From NCBI GenBank assembly GCA_022835595.1, contig BQUP01000001.1, positions 1,798,001 through 1,862,000 on the forward strand: a DNA stretch of 64,000 nt. The letters run 5' to 3'. Below the pieces are notes generated by a model. The model had not been told where the DNA came from and searched no databases. It was given only the letters and a program-made list of their open reading frames with translations. Below are positions 10,148 through 22,672 of the stretch, in pieces; the stretch's first letter is position 1, and each line of letters starts with the position of its first letter. The position numbers and the translations under genes were made by a program. The stretch is from Cystobasidium ongulense. Taxonomy: Eukaryota; Basidiomycota; Cystobasidiomycetes; Cystobasidiales; Cystobasidiaceae.

Positions 10148-12810
10148 ATGGAGCTCGCATCGCACTTCGCAGGCCTCGCAGTGGGCGGAGGCATGAGCAA
10201 CATGTCTGCAGGGAACAGGCTCAAGAGCGTGAGTCGTCCATCTGCTGCCACTTCTGCCCGCGTCGTCGCCTTTCCACAACCTCAGCGCGTCTAGGCGGCC
10301 TCGAAAGACACAACATGCTGGGTCGACAGAGGCAGCGTCGCGGGCTGGCGGGCATGACTGCACGCAAGCAACAGTGCACCGTCTATCGCATACTGAACCT
10401 CGTGCGTTCTTGACAGAAACGCTCACAGCGCTTCACCGTGCCTGTCCAGCCGCCGAATCCTGCAGCTTCACCTCCATTTTCCAACTCGCCCTCCGACGAC
10501 AGCGGACCCACAACTGGCACCGGCTCTGGGTCCTCATTCGCACTCTCGAACACTGCATCGTCACATTCAGACCATCATCACTTGTCCAACGGAAGTCACA
10601 GCTATCCCTACTCGCACGAAGCCTTGTTCCCGCTGCCGACCAACTTTGCACAAACAGGGCCGTCGCCTTCACTGCTTTCTGGGAACCAAGGAAGCAATGG
10701 CTCGAACAACAACAACAACAATGGACACGTCGAGCATGCATTTCTTCAACAAGACCCCTTTGCATTCCCCCCTCCCTCCAGCCGGTCTCGCACACTCAGC
10801 TCTGGAAGCAGCAGCGGCGGGCAGCATCATGCTCAACACCAGCATACAGGCAGCTTGAGCGCGAATGGCATTTGGGCGGAGCAGCCTTCTCAGCAGCAGC
10901 CTTCTCAGCAACAACAACAGCAACAACAACACCAACAGCAGCAACCTTCGAATCAGCAAAGCTATCAGCAGCATCAACAGCGGAGCAGCGGGCCTTTCGA
11001 GCCCTTCAACGGCAACTACAATCCAAGAACAAGCCCGTTCAATCAGCCTGGCTTCCTACCACATCAACAGCCACAGCAGCCACAGCAGCAATCAAGCTTG
11101 AGGCAACAATTCAGCAATGGGCAGAACGCCGCATCCTCAGCTCCCGGACCCGACTTTGGAGCAGATGATGTTATTCCTACCGCCATAGTTATCAAGAATA
11201 TTCCCTTCAACTTCCCATCTACCTCTCTTATGCAAATCATCGAAGAACTCACTCTCGCGCCACCGTATGCCTTCAACTATCACTATGACATGGGCGTATT
11301 CCGAGGCCTTGCCTTTGCCAACTTTCACACTCCTCAAGAGACAGACTCGTGCGTAGCTGCATTGAATGGCTTTGAAATTCAGGGACGTAAGCTGCGAGTG
11401 GAATACAAGAAGGTCCTACAGGCTGGAGAGAAGGAACGTATCGAGCGTGATAAAGCTATTAAGAGGATGAGGAGCATGCAGTTGGATAGAGAGCGGATGT
11501 TACAGCAGCAGCAAGCTCACGTGCAACAATTGCAACAGCAGATATTCGGTCAGCAGCAGCAAGGTCAAGGTCCAATGCAACATCAACAGTCAGGGCACAT
11601 GCAGCATCCAATGCATCCTCAGCAGATGCAGACAAATCACCAACATCAGCAGTCGCATGATGATTTCGAAGATTACGGTCGAGCTGTTCATCCATCCAAT
11701 TCTATGTTCAATCAGCCCAACCCAATGATGGGAGGTACCTTTTCACCTCCAATGGAAAACACAGACAGCTATCCATCACAATCTCATTCTGGAAGTGGCG
11801 CCTCCAATTCGTCGCGCACGAATAGCGGCAACTCTATGCCTACTGAATTGGATATGAATGATTCACAAACACTCGAACTCTATTCGCGTGTGCTACTGTT
11901 CAAGGAGGACGCACTGCGAGACGAACTTGCTTTCTCGAAAGCGCTATCCAACGTCCAACGACGTATTGTGCATCTTATCGCTCAGAAGCTTAATCTAGAT
12001 CATCGCAGCGCTGGTAGCGGAGAGGAGAGATGTGTTATCGTCTCAAAGTCTGGTTCCAGTGGCGCACAACATTTGCAATCGCAACCACACCAGCAGCAGA
12101 GATCTCTGAGGACTAGAGCTTCGGCATATCCTATGCTCAATCCAGATCCTTATGCCCCTCCTCAACCTTCCCTGCTCCCGGATGGTATGGGAATGCATGC
12201 TTTCAACAATGCTTTAAGGAAGAAATCAATGCCTGACTTGCGACATCAGCAGCAACATCCGCTTTACAGCAATCTCGCCTATCAGCAGCATCAGCCACAT
12301 TCGCAAAGCCCGACTCTTTCAGGAGCTTCATCGCATTCAAATATCACACCACGTCATTCAACACAAGACTTGAGAGCCGTAGCTGCTTCGGCTAATAATC
12401 GAAGATCCATGTACATGCACACATTTGCTGCGGGCGAGAACAACATTATTCCCCCTGTACCAGCTCTACCTGCCAATCTGATGCAGAATGCACATTCCAC
12501 CGGTTCAATGCACAAAACCAACCCACCAACGCCTATTTCAGCACCTGCTGCCAATAACAATAATTCCGACAGACACTCGATCATCTTCGGATCTGGTTCT
12601 GTCGATTTAAACTCTGATGGCATGCCTAAAGCTGCTTCGAGTCTACCTGCTTCGACGCTCAGTCTAGATAGCAAGATTGTAGGAAGTCCCGTCACTCCAG
12701 TGGCGCCTGCTTCAGCTGCTGCAGGTGGAGTTGTCCGTCAACCGAGAGGTCCGGACAACGCTACTTCCTGGACTAGAGCAAGTGCTTCCATCTCATCTGC
12801 AACTATGTGA
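10148..12810 (+). CDS. PIN4: PIN4/Cip2-type RNA-binding protein (RRM + R3H)
   Basis: Two exons: 10148-10228 (MELASHFAGLAVGGGMSNMS...) and 10417-12810, joined through a GTGAGT...TTGACAG intron, giving about 824 residues. A single RRM begins about 270 residues in: TAIVIKNIPFNFPSTSLMQI, then GVFRGLAFANFHTPQET and GRKLRVEYKKVL. A helical basic stretch and a Gln-rich region follow, then an R3H-like segment (ELYSRVLLFKEDALRDELAF ... QRRIVHLIAQKLNLDHRS). This RRM-R3H order with Gln/Asn/His-rich flanks is that of S. cerevisiae Pin4/Mdt1 and S. pombe Cip1/Cip2, which act in G2/M progression, DNA-damage signalling and stress mRNA turnover. Poly-Asn and poly-Gln runs near residues 90-200 suggest condensate-prone regions. 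The upstream exon supplies the ATG; the second exon alone would start at GTG. Confidence 0.85.
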
Positions 12811-13511
12811 ACTTGAACATCTCATAAGCTCGCGACTGCGTTCCCCAATCTACTTTCCGCTCTTTTCCCGACGATAATCAGACGAAACGCTCATTATGCC
12901 CTACCTATAATCCTACGAATGACCACGATCAATAATATTTATATTTCATGACACTTTACGCTCTTTCTTGACATGTCCTCTTCAATCTATTCGCAAACCT
13001 TTTTCGACCACTCAATGGATGCTCATCCGCCATTTCAGAGACCCAACAGGAGTCAGGGCATTTGAACCAATTCTCGCTATGATACCCCAGCTACGAAACT
13101 GTGTCTTGTACTATTTTCAGTCTATACCCGTATTTATTGGTATATAATTTGAATGAACCTTTCGTAAAAGTATAATTTACGATATCAAAACTCAAAAAAC
13201 CCTTTCGGAACTTTCACGATATTTATTAGTCGTTGTATTCTTTTGATCTTTTGTCAATTGAATGACCTCGCACGGCACGACAAAGGATTGCCTATCATAG
13301 CGATGGAACTTTCTATAAAGTATGAAGTAGTTTGTAGTGAATACTAGAGTAATATAGTTGCTTTTATTCTCTCCAACCTATTTTGTGTTTTCCCGTCTGC
13401 CGGCACTCTTGCCACTCGCACGAAAGCGCTTAAGCGATCGGGCTTGTCGGTCTGCAATGCAACTTACATGCAATCCAACTTACTTTTACTACTTGCTTGA
13501 ATTGGCTGACC
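12811..13511. other. Intergenic region, PIN4 3' UTR and RPN14 promoter
   Basis: About 700 AT-rich bases between two genes on the same strand. Several polyadenylation-like AATAAT/TATAAA words occur between 12930 and 13200. No gene or repeat seen. Confidence 0.5.
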
Positions 13512-15179
13512 ATGGAGAGTGGCGAGCCAGAACCCTCCAATACACCTCGCGACATCCTCGTATTGCCGTACATTACAGTCCAGGTGAGTGGGCTACACCG
13601 GAATTAGGGGGGGTTCTGCAGGACACGCAACTCACGACTGATCCGGGATTATCATAATCTTCACAACGCTTCAGCACGATCTACAAGAGGTTATACAGGA
13701 TGTTACAGTGCGTTATTCGATATCCTAAGGAACGCAAGCTCTGTTCAAAGCCTGATGTTTCAAGATCTCATAGGATGGTACCATTGGAGCCGAACCATTC
13801 TGGGTATCCGTTTACCGAGAAGGATCACCCAGTGTACATGGGAAGGTGATGGTGAAAGCTTCAGTGGAACACGAAAATCAAGCAGATTTGGAAGCACAAG
13901 GCGAGATTGAATTTGAGAGGCAGACGAGCGTGAGTTCGAAGCCATCTTATTACGAATGTCTTGTCTCGCGAAGCTGCTGACCAAAATGCTATCTCAGTCG
14001 AGCTACACAGTAGGCTGCTCAAAATTGGACGTCCCGCCTACTTCTGTAAAAATGCCAAAGCAGCTGCTAAAGTCTCTGGTGTCTAAGGGGGTGGGTGCAG
14101 GCTCTCTTTGCACAAATAGACATGGCTCTCTTACAATTCTTTAGATTGATAGCATGGATGTCTCGCCAAACGGACACCTCTACATCGTTGGAGGACATGA
14201 TGGCGTTCTAAGAATTGGCAATGTCCGGACCGACTCGCCCGAAGACATTTGCCTTTTAAAAGGTCACGTCGGTGACATTCTTAGTTGCCGTTTCGTAGGT
14301 TAACAGACTCAGCTACATCGAAGCCACGAAACTCATAGTTCATACTACTGGCAGTTCCCATCTTCAGAAGTAGTCATCTCGACGTCTTCAGACTTGACAG
14401 CGCGAATATTCTCCGCACTAGACGGTAGCAATCCTAGAACACTCCAGGGGCACACAGCAGCCGTTACAGATGCAGCTATCATCGAGCGCGGGCGGCACGT
14501 CTTGACGACTAGCAACGATGGCACATTGAAGCTCTGGCTGGTGGGCGAGGCAAAGTGTCTGAAGACGTGGCGCTTTGAATATGGCAAAAAGAAGAGGGCT
14601 CTCAGGGTGGTGGTCTTTACCAAAGAGCAATTTGTACAAGCTCCCGAAAGTACCTTGGACTTTGAAGCCGCGAGCAAGGCGGCGGCTGTCACACTGGAAG
14701 ATGGCACGCTTGCGATAGTGGATCTGGCAGCCTCCGCCGCCGATCCGCCAGCGCAAACAATAAGAGCATCCCAACAGGGCAAGGCTTTGACAGCTTTAGC
14801 AGTGACCAAAGTAGCTGGCGCTACAATCATTGCAGCAGGCAGTGCGGACGGTGTCGTTACGATCATCTCGGTAAACGACAGTAACTGGACCCAACCTGCC
14901 ACACTACTGCTACAGTTCAGGCGCAACGATGCAGATGTCACCGCTCTGACTTTCATCACACCTAATGGAACGCCTGCAAATGAAGACATTGTTACGCTGT
15001 TAGCAGCAAGCATGGATGGGCTGTTATACCAATCTGAAATCACTATAAACAAAACCGAATCGACTGTGAAGGTGACAGCGGAGTATGCGGGCTACGATAT
15101 CGACGCATGCAACGCGATAGTACAACGCAAGAGCGAGACATATGCAGCAGGCAAGGATGGGCACTTGAGGCGGTATTGA
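13512..15179 (+). CDS. RPN14: 26S proteasome assembly chaperone Rpn14/PAAF1, WD40 protein
   Basis: Cytosolic WD40 beta-propeller that binds the Rpt ATPases during assembly of the 19S proteasome base. Six exons from ATG 13512 (MESGEPEPSNTPRDI) give about 430 residues. The N-terminal region includes DGTIGAEPFWVSVYREG. Propeller blades are seen in MDVSPNGHLYIVGGHDGVLR, LLKGHVGDILSCRFFPSS, SDLTARIFSALDGSNPRTLQ followed by GHTAAV, and RGRHVLTTSNDGTLKLW. The pattern IIERGRHVLTTSNDGTLKLW matches human PAAF1 (VDRGRNVVSASRDGTARLW), and the end AAGKDGHLRRY corresponds to its DGLVRRYQ terminus. All introns are GT...AG and phases agree. It converges on LEU1, with 204 bases between stops. Confidence 0.82.
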
Positions 15180-15383
15180 AGCGAATAATGTTGTAGGTGC
15201 ATTACATCTGCTCGCGAGGCAGGGCTAGAGAATTCGTTAAACGCCGCCCGAAGGTATAGACTATTGGGTACATGTATTGTGGATCACCAAATTGTACGAG
15301 GCACTAGTGGCACAGGGTACTGATTTGAAGAAGAAAACGACAAGGCAAACCTATCAAAACGCCTCCTGTTTCATCGTATAATT

Positions 15384-18133
15384 CTACCATTCCATCTTCT
15401 TTGATTTTGATGCTTCTACGTTGATCGGAATTTTGCCGGAGTACCCAATTCCATCGAGCCAAGGATAGCGTTCTGAGCGACGCTTTTCGAAAGCTGCAAT
15501 GTCCTTTTCGTGTGTAAAAGTAAGGCTGTCAAGAAGAATACGAGATCAGCACCGTGCAATAATGTTCTGAGCACAGATGCGAAGCTCACGATATGTCGTC
15601 AAGCCCATGAATCAGGCAATGACGTCGGAAATCCTCGACCTCGAATGGGATCGTCTCGCCATTCTTGCGTCGAATGACTTTTTCAACGAGATCGATCTCC
15701 ATTTCGGAGCCGTCTCGAGAGTCAGCAGCGAGAATATCCACCTGCTCTTGAGGGAGAGTAAGAGGCAACATGCCGTTCTTGAAGCAATTCTGATGGGTCA
15801 CGAGAAAACAACATCAGCAACAGACGACTGCACAATTTGATAATATAGACATACATTGAAGAAGATATCGGCGAAGGATGTACCAATGATAGCCAAGATA
15901 CCGAAATCCTTGAGTGCCCAAGGAGCGTGTTCCCGAGAAGAACCGCATCCAAAGTTAGGACCTGTGACAATCAAAATCTTTGCATGTCGGAAAGGTTCTT
16001 TATTGAGAATGAAATCAGGTCTTTCTGTCTTGTTGTTATCGCTGTAGCGGAAATTGAAGAAAGCAGCTGTGCCAAGTCCGGTACGTTTGATTGTTTTGAG
16101 GAAACGAGCGGGGATGATAGCATCGGTATCAACATTTGATTTCGCTAGTTCAGCAGCAATCCCCTTGAGTTGTGTGAATTTGGGCATGCCTGCTGCAGTG
16201 GCGGAAATTGCAGAGGGGGGTGAGTTTTCCGGTGCCCCAGCAGAAGAAGCTACAGCATCTGTTCCCTCTTCAACGATATCAGTGTCGGTCTTATCGATGG
16301 GAGCAGCAAGAGTCTGTTTGGCGAACTCCTCGTCCGATTCGGCAGCGATCGTTTGCGAGACGGTGGGTAGTACTCCTTCTCTACCCTTCATGAATTTGCG
16401 GACATCGGTAAGTCTGCCTTCTACGGCCGCCGCAGCAGCCATGGCAGGACTCATAAGGTGTGTTCGTCCGCCAGGTCCTTGGCGCCCTTCGAAATTTCGG
16501 TTTGAAGTCGATGCACATCTCTCGCCTGGTCGAAGCTGATCTGGGTTCATGCCCAAGCACATTGAGCAACCAGCTTCACGCCAGTCGAATCCTGCCTCGG
16601 TGAAGATTTTGTGTAGACCCTCGGCTTCCGCTTGTGCTTTAACAAGTCCAGATCCTGGCACGATCATAGCGTAGACGTTGGGTGCTATTTTGCGGCCGAC
16701 GACAACCTTTGCTGCTGAACGAAGATCCTCTATGCGCGAATTCGTGCAAGAACCGATGAAGACCTTGTCGATCTTGATGTCTTCCATCTGCATGCCGGGT
16801 TCTAGGCCCATATATTCCAGACTTCTAGCAATGCCTTGTTTCCTGGCCTCGTTCGGCGCATCTTCAGGGTTGGGCACCTTGCCTCCGATGTGCACTACGT
16901 CCTGTGGAGAAGTACCCCATGTAACGGTAGGCTGAATATCCTTCGCATCGAGCTCGACGCTGTAATCAAAGAATGCACCCTCGTCGGTGCGGAGAGACCT
17001 CCAGTGTGCGACAGCTGCCTCCCATTCGCTGCCCTTGGGGCACAGAGGTCGGCCTTGGAGATACTTGAATGTAATATCATCCGGCGCGATCATTCCTGCT
17101 CTTGCACCTGCCTCAATTGACATGTTGCACTGAAAGGTCGAAGAAATTAGTATCTCATACGAGTGGCCTACTTGTGGAGAGCTACTCACAATTGACATAC
17201 GAGCCTCCATCGAAAGCGCTTCGATAGCAGTTCCGCAGTACTCGATGGCACAACCAGTACCGCCAGCGGTTCCGATATGTCCAATAATATGTAGGATAAT
17301 ATCTTTCGAAGTGACACCTTCCGCAAGTGGACCGTCGACCTTGATACGCATGTTCTTTGCCTTCTTTTGGATGAGTGTCTGTGTTGCCAAGACGTGCTCC
17401 ACTTCAGACGTTCCGATACCGAATGCGAGGGCTCCAAAAGCTCCATGTGTGGCTGTATGGGAATCGCCACAGACGACTGTTGTGCCGGGCAGAGTGAACC
17501 CTTGCTCAGGGCCGATAACCTGGAACGCATGATTGAAGTGTGTCAGCTTTCGTGCCAGGGGCTATGGAAAGTAGCTCCTACGAGCTATCGAGGAAGACTC
17601 GGTACTCACATGAACAATTCCTTGCCGCTTGTCGGTCATACCGAAATACGTGAGGCCAAAGGCTTTGACGTTCTCTTCAAGAGTGACACATTGCAGTCTT
17701 GAATCTGCTTCTTTGATAAAGGTTGATGCGCTCTTGAAATCTTTTCTCGATTCGGTAGGAATATTGTGGTCGACGGTTACCAGTGTGCAATCCTTTCTTC
17801 GTACAGGTCGCTTGGCCATGGTAAGGCCTTCGAAGGCCTGCGGCGAGGTGACTTCATGGACGATGTGTCTGTTGGCATTATCAGTATTCGGGTTCACTCC
17901 AGTACACTGCTGCCATAAGGCTTATTGAAGTTCTCAGGCTCACCGATCAATGAAGAGCAAGCAAGTGCCATCGTCGCCAGTTTGCTTGACGAGATGGAGG
18001 TCCCAGACCTGGAGGAGTGGCCTGTTAGCATGATGTGCGACGTGATGATCTCCTCTCTGCTCACTTTGTCGTACAGGGTCCTCTTGTCGGGCTTTGCGGC
18101 AGACTGTTGTCCATCATGTACAGTATCGGTCAT
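15384..18133 (-). CDS. LEU1: 3-isopropylmalate dehydratase (isomerase), fused large and small subunits
   Basis: Second step of leucine synthesis: interconverts 2- and 3-isopropylmalate through an aconitase-type 4Fe-4S cluster. Seven or so exons from ATG 18131-18133 give about 770 residues. The N-terminus reads RTLYDKVWDLHLV and [16 protein letters not shown]. The substrate/cluster region is [20 protein letters not shown], and cluster cysteines lie in [16 protein letters not shown] and [13 protein letters not shown]. After a linker of about 70 residues rich in Ala/Ser/Glu comes the swivel (LeuD) domain: [20 protein letters not shown] and [20 protein letters not shown]. The last exon ends [20 protein letters not shown] ... 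KKMEW at TAG 15384-15386. Single-chain fusion is the fungal form. Long antisense frames over this gene are codon-bias shadows. Confidence 0.95.
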
Positions 18134-18737
18134 GGCAAGGCGTAGGAAAAAAGCATGTCAGCAAAGTGGCTCCTCGCAGGACGATGGGCGGGCAACCTAC
18201 GACGGGAGCAGGCATGTTTGCTGAAAAGTGTGCTGTGTCGACAGTGCTGTAAGAAGGCAGAAAGCCAACCTGCGTCAATCAGGCGAGGGCGGATTGGCCC
18301 ATGTCGCCGGGCCACCCGCCGGGGTGAGCGGCGGAACAGGCATGTGGCGAACAACGGCGATAATTATAACACTCTGCCGAAACACACACAGCGCGGTGGA
18401 TTGATTTGCATTTACATTTGGTGAATAGCTTTGTGGCCATGCACGCTACCGCACACATGGCGCACCGTGCAATCGCTCCCTAGTTTCCTGAGTGATTTGT
18501 CAGTTCTTCAAAAGTGACTGACGGCAGACCTAGTATGTATAGGTCCGGCATTTCTGCCACCGTTGTTTCAAACACGGTTATCACTCTCGCCAGAAGCAAT
18601 GTACCGTTTACGCTGTTGATGCTGGTATCGCTCGTGCACATCGGGATCACGAAGAAAGCTCATCAAACCATTTCGGCCAGACTGGATCGCTCAAGGGGGA
18701 TGATTGCTTTACTTCTCGTGACTGTCATTTATACAAA
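18134..18737. other. LEU1 promoter and NAM9 3' flank
   Basis: About 600 bases between two minus-strand genes. It must carry the LEU1 promoter near 18134-18400. A GC-rich patch around 18300-18340 contains two CCGG words separated by eight bases; this is not the spacing of a yeast Leu3 site, so I do not call one. Confidence 0.4.
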
Positions 18738-20064
18738 CTACAAAGGCCGGTGTGCCCATCTTCCTCTTCCTTGTCTCACAGCACGCGCGTGTCTCTTCTC
18801 CAACTGTGTGTCGTCCCAGTTGGCAGTCCAATTCCTCTTGCCGTCGGCAGTATACAGGTCCTTCAGCGCACCAGCAGGTGTAGGATCTTCATCACCGACA
18901 TCTTCGACACCTCTTCTTCTTCTTCCTACTCCTTTATAGAACTCCCAACCCAATCGCATCACTTCTCCGTCAGCATCATAGGGTGTAGGGATTTCTGAAT
19001 ATCCAGGTCGCGCTGTAGGATGACGGACGTAAATTGCTGAGCAGGTAGGGAAAGATACCTCGAGATATGCGGGGATGAAGAGGAATGGCGCTGAATAGTC
19101 GGGAAGATCAAATGGTAGACCTGGTGTCTGCTTCTTTGCTTTTGGTGTTTTCTTAGCCTTGGCTGGCTTTGCTGGTGTCGCCGAATCGCCGGACGTTGAC
19201 TGAGCAGTACCTTCGGTTGATTCTCCAGCTTCGCTTGCTTCTGCCGATGATGCAGTCTCAGTCCCTGCTGCTGCTTCTGATGCGTCACCTTCGTTATTTT
19301 CTGCTGGTGCTGCTGCCGTTTCGGTTTCAGAAGCAGCCTCGACCTCGCCCTCATTACCCTCTTCCGATTCTTCTGCCCCTTTCGAGCTTGAAGATTGAAT
19401 CTCATAGGGCTTGTCTGATGGACGGAGTAGGTACATTTCCTCGGGGTCCAGCGAGAAGATGTCGCCTGGCTTGAGGACAATGTTTGGATCGGTGCACTGC
19501 AGTTGGATCGGAGAACTCAGTCAATTGCAGTTAATACGTCTACTTTCCAACAGATTTGCGTACCTTGACACCATTGAGCTTGACATGACCTTGCGTTATC
19601 ATCCGCCGCGCATCGTATGCCGAATGGGTAAAGCACGCTCGAAAAAGTAGGACATCCAATCTCGCTTCCACCTCTCTCCACATCAAGCTTGCAAGCGGTA
19701 TACGATTCGACACTTCTGATTCTCTGCCTTCTCTTGACTGGTAATCACTTCTCGTGCTCGCACTACCTGACGATGAAGACGCTGAAGCTGCATCACTCGC
19801 TTTTGAGGTCGCTTCCAGAGGTGGTAGAGCATTCGGCATAAATCGTCTACGCAGCCTTCTCTCCTGAATCCAGTCTCCATGGTATGCCCTGAGCATACGT
19901 TTGCTAACCCATTTCTGCTGGAATAGCGTCAAGCTTGACCTCTTGAAGGACAGCTTGCCAACTAGGTGCTCGGGCGGATTGTACGTGAGCCGCCATAACG
20001 AATAGAGGTTTCGCGCGCCCCATGACATGCGCACGAGGCCTTTCTGCAGGCTGTCCGCTGGCAT
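18738..20064 (-). CDS. NAM9: Mitochondrial small ribosomal subunit protein uS4m
   Basis: Component of the mitochondrial 37S ribosomal subunit, equivalent to bacterial S4 and yeast Nam9. Two exons: ATG 20062-20064 to about 19564, then a short intron, then 18738-19500. The N-terminus ([20 protein letters not shown]) is typical of uS4m. The S4 RNA-binding domain is [20 protein letters not shown] followed by [16 protein letters not shown], continuing across the intron as [21 protein letters not shown] long Ala/Glu/Ser-rich acidic linker and a Lys-rich AKKTPKAKK patch separate this from a conserved C-terminal part ([20 protein letters not shown]). Total about 400 residues. Its 5' half is duplicated at 22847-23209. 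Confidence 0.88.
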
Positions 20065-21105
20065 GGCGCCGTGACGTTCGCTATCGAGCAGCTAGATGAG
20101 GTACGTGAGTGTGTCGTGAATCAAGAATCACCTCTGCCCGGAAATTTTGGCCTGCGCCTTAGATTCCTCGATCACGTCCTTGGACCACGAAGCACGACAG
20201 GCGTAGTTAATCCTCGACGATTGACCAGCTCAACTCTCGCAGCGACTCTCGCGCATGACTGGTGAGCAGCCATGCTGTACCGTCTCTAACAGTCGCACTC
20301 TGCCCTCCAACGCGCAAGGTCTGGCAGCCGGCGACTTATCCGAACGCGATGCTCCCGCAAGATCCTATCATCATGGCATGTATGGCGCAGATTGCAGGGC
20401 ACGGCGCAGGGCAGATTGTTGATCTGCAGTGCTGCTTCACATTAATCTCCGAACACAGAACTACACCGCAGATGTATAATCATAGACGTCGCCAAGAGAC
20501 GTTGAAATAGGCAAGCATGCACGCGCTTTCGTTATTCTTGAATACTTTCCTTTAACGGGCTCGAAAATGAAGATCTCTCGGGGAAATACCTGGATTTAGT
20601 ATTGCCGCGACCCGAACAACAGTTTTGAGTTAGAGTATTTCCATTGATAACCAACTCAACTTGACAAGTTAAGTTCCCTGGGCAAGACTAATTTAAACCG
20701 ATTTACCACTGGAATCGGTTGACAAGAAGTACCCGTGGCCTACTTGGGCAAGACTTTGTGGGCTTCAGATGGTCATTTGCCTGTGCGGCGGCATGGCTCT
20801 TGGCCATTCCACACTCGACGCCGTATCGTCCTCTGTTTTCGAGGTGAATCGGCAGGGGCCCGCCAAATAAATAACTACCGGTAGTTCGGAGATGTTACCC
20901 CCGACTTCGTTGCGGTACATGCCACCCAGAGTAGATCGTACCGTAGATCAGCACCTGCGACTTGTATCCCTATCGAGCGACACGGTACAATCTGTCTAAG
21001 CTAGATGACAGCTCGCTGAAGACCTGGCGAAATCAAAGGTGGAACATCGTACTCTCCTTCTCAAGACACAATTGTAGCAAAAGCAACTTGAATTCGATTA
21101 CCGGT
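20065..21105. other. Divergent intergenic region, duplicated
   Basis: About 1 kb between NAM9 and the first DUF6534 gene, holding both promoters. It aligns with 23210-24216 only in patches, for example a shared run GAATCAAGAATCACCTCTGC soon after the NAM9 start and a GGGCAAGAC-type stretch further on. Short open frames are not conserved between copies, which argues that this is not coding. Confidence 0.5.
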
Positions 21106-22668
21106 ATGGCAGGACTGCAGGCGGCATACCAAATGCTTATCAAGGATTTCCTGGCGCCATTACTCGCGGGCACTGTGGTCAATAGCTTCTTATACGGCCT
21201 CGCCGCTTGCTTGCAATGGCAGTATTGGCATCTCTACCGCAAGGACCAGTAAGCTAAAGTCTCATCCTGTTGCATGACCGGGTGGCAATACGCATTCGAA
21301 TGTACAATGAACCTAATGTATTGGTACATCTCCTCTCAATTCCGTCATCTGTAGCTGGCTCCTTCGAGCATGTGTCGCGCTTCTTCTGATAAACGACACT
21401 CTGGGCGTTATCGCAGTCATCCATATGCTTTATGAATACACTGTTCCAGGCTATGGTGTTGTAGTGTCCATGTCGGTACAAGGTTGGTAGTGCCTGGTTG
21501 GCACAAATGCTTGGTTAGAGATGATCTCACTGGTCCCATATAGATTGGCAATGGCCTGTCATGGCTGTCACAACTGGAGTTTCAGCCCTAGTGTCGCAAG
21601 GCTTCCTGACCTCCCGTGTTCACCGCTTCACGAAGAGCTTATGGGTGACCTTGCCGTTGCTAGTACTCACCCTCGCGGCTGTAAGTGCTATCCATGCGGA
21701 CGTTGGCTATGTACCAGAGCCCTAATTAGCTGGTACTAACATGACGTACGTTCTCCCACAAAACAGTTCGGCGAGAGTATTTGGATCGCTACCCTGATCA
21801 CAAGGTACGCGGAAGTCAAAGGAAGAAAACGTGAGGTCGAAAGCACTTTCCGAAACCTCGCAAAGGTGTTATCTAGTATTTATCTTCGTCCCTACTATAG
21901 ATCTAGAGGATGCTCTGACCGCATGGGCATCAGTCACTGCTGCTATCAACTTCGTGGTCAGTTCTCCAAGCTGCGTGAACATTTGCTTGCCGGTGAAGCT
22001 GATTACTCCGGTAACATTTAGCTTTGCGCGACGGTCATCGCCTTCTTATTTCGCATGAAGAAAATGGAATATGTGAATACGCGACAGTAAGTCTCTGCAC
22101 GAGACAGGTAATGTCGCACAGAACAAGAACTTCTTTAACGCATCATAACTCCACAGTCTGGTGCGCCGGTTGATGACTACAGCCTTGTGAGTGACACATA
22201 CCTAGCGCATACTTGCTACGGCTTATTGTGCATCTTCTACCACGTCTCGCGCAGGTTCACTAGCATTGGCTTGGTTGTCCTGGAAGTCGGCTGCATTATA
22301 ACATATATCGTAGCAAGTAATACAAATGTACCAACTTCTCTACTCATGACACTGGGCCGAGCATATTCGCTCGTATTGCTCATCAAGTAGGTATCATGCT
22401 TTTTTCTATCCTACACGTTACACTTGCAGCAGTTGCTGCTCGCTGACAATCAATCTCCCTTACTGTCGTCAGTCTGAATCATCGTTACTCAGACGATCCT
22501 TTAGCTTCAGGTAGATTGCATAGTGGGATGCACTTTATACAAAGCCAAGGCGTACGAACTTCCGCACCTTCGGACTTTCTAAGCGTGGAACTTTCCAAAC
22601 CCTGCGAGGTGCCAGCGGCAGAGGCCACTACGAAGGAGATCAAACAGACAGCCGAGAAGTTAGTGTAA
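21106..22668 (+). CDS. DUF6534-type seven-helix membrane protein, copy 1
   Basis: Integral membrane protein of the fungal DUF6534 family, whose function is unknown. Eight or nine exons from ATG 21106-21108 give about 320 residues. Seven hydrophobic helices are visible: LLAGTVVNSFLYGLAACLQW, WLLRACVALLLINDTLGVIA, WPVMAVTTGVSALVSQGFLT, LWVTLPLLVLTLAAFGESIW, LEDALTAWASVTAAINFV, FTSIGLVVLEVGCIITYIVA and LLMTLGRAYSLVLLI. The family layout is clear: a first helix ending in a Q-W-Y stretch, helix 2 with an LxxxDTLxxxxxxHxLYEY pattern, and a C-terminal LNHRYS tail after helix 7. Stop TAA 22666-22668. No break found. The 3' end faces the truncated NAM9 copy. Confidence 0.8.
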
Positions 22669-22672
22669 GAAA

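Noticed and set aside
9502-10413. 303-codon plus-strand frame upstream of PIN4
   Set aside because: Overlaps exon 1 of the minus-strand gene and PIN4 exon 1 in the wrong phase; Arg/Ser/Cys-rich with no domain.
14345-15052. 235-codon minus-strand frame over RPN14
   Set aside because: Complement of the WD40 coding exon; no start context or domain of its own.
16054-16539. 161-codon plus-strand frame inside LEU1
   Set aside because: Lies antisense to a certain LEU1 exon; its Ala/Ser/Val composition is the complement of biased LEU1 codons and shows no domain.
18300-18340. Possible Leu3-type CCGG-N4-CCGG site in the LEU1 promoter
   Set aside because: The two CCGG words are spaced by eight bases, not four, and Leu3 use in this lineage is not established.
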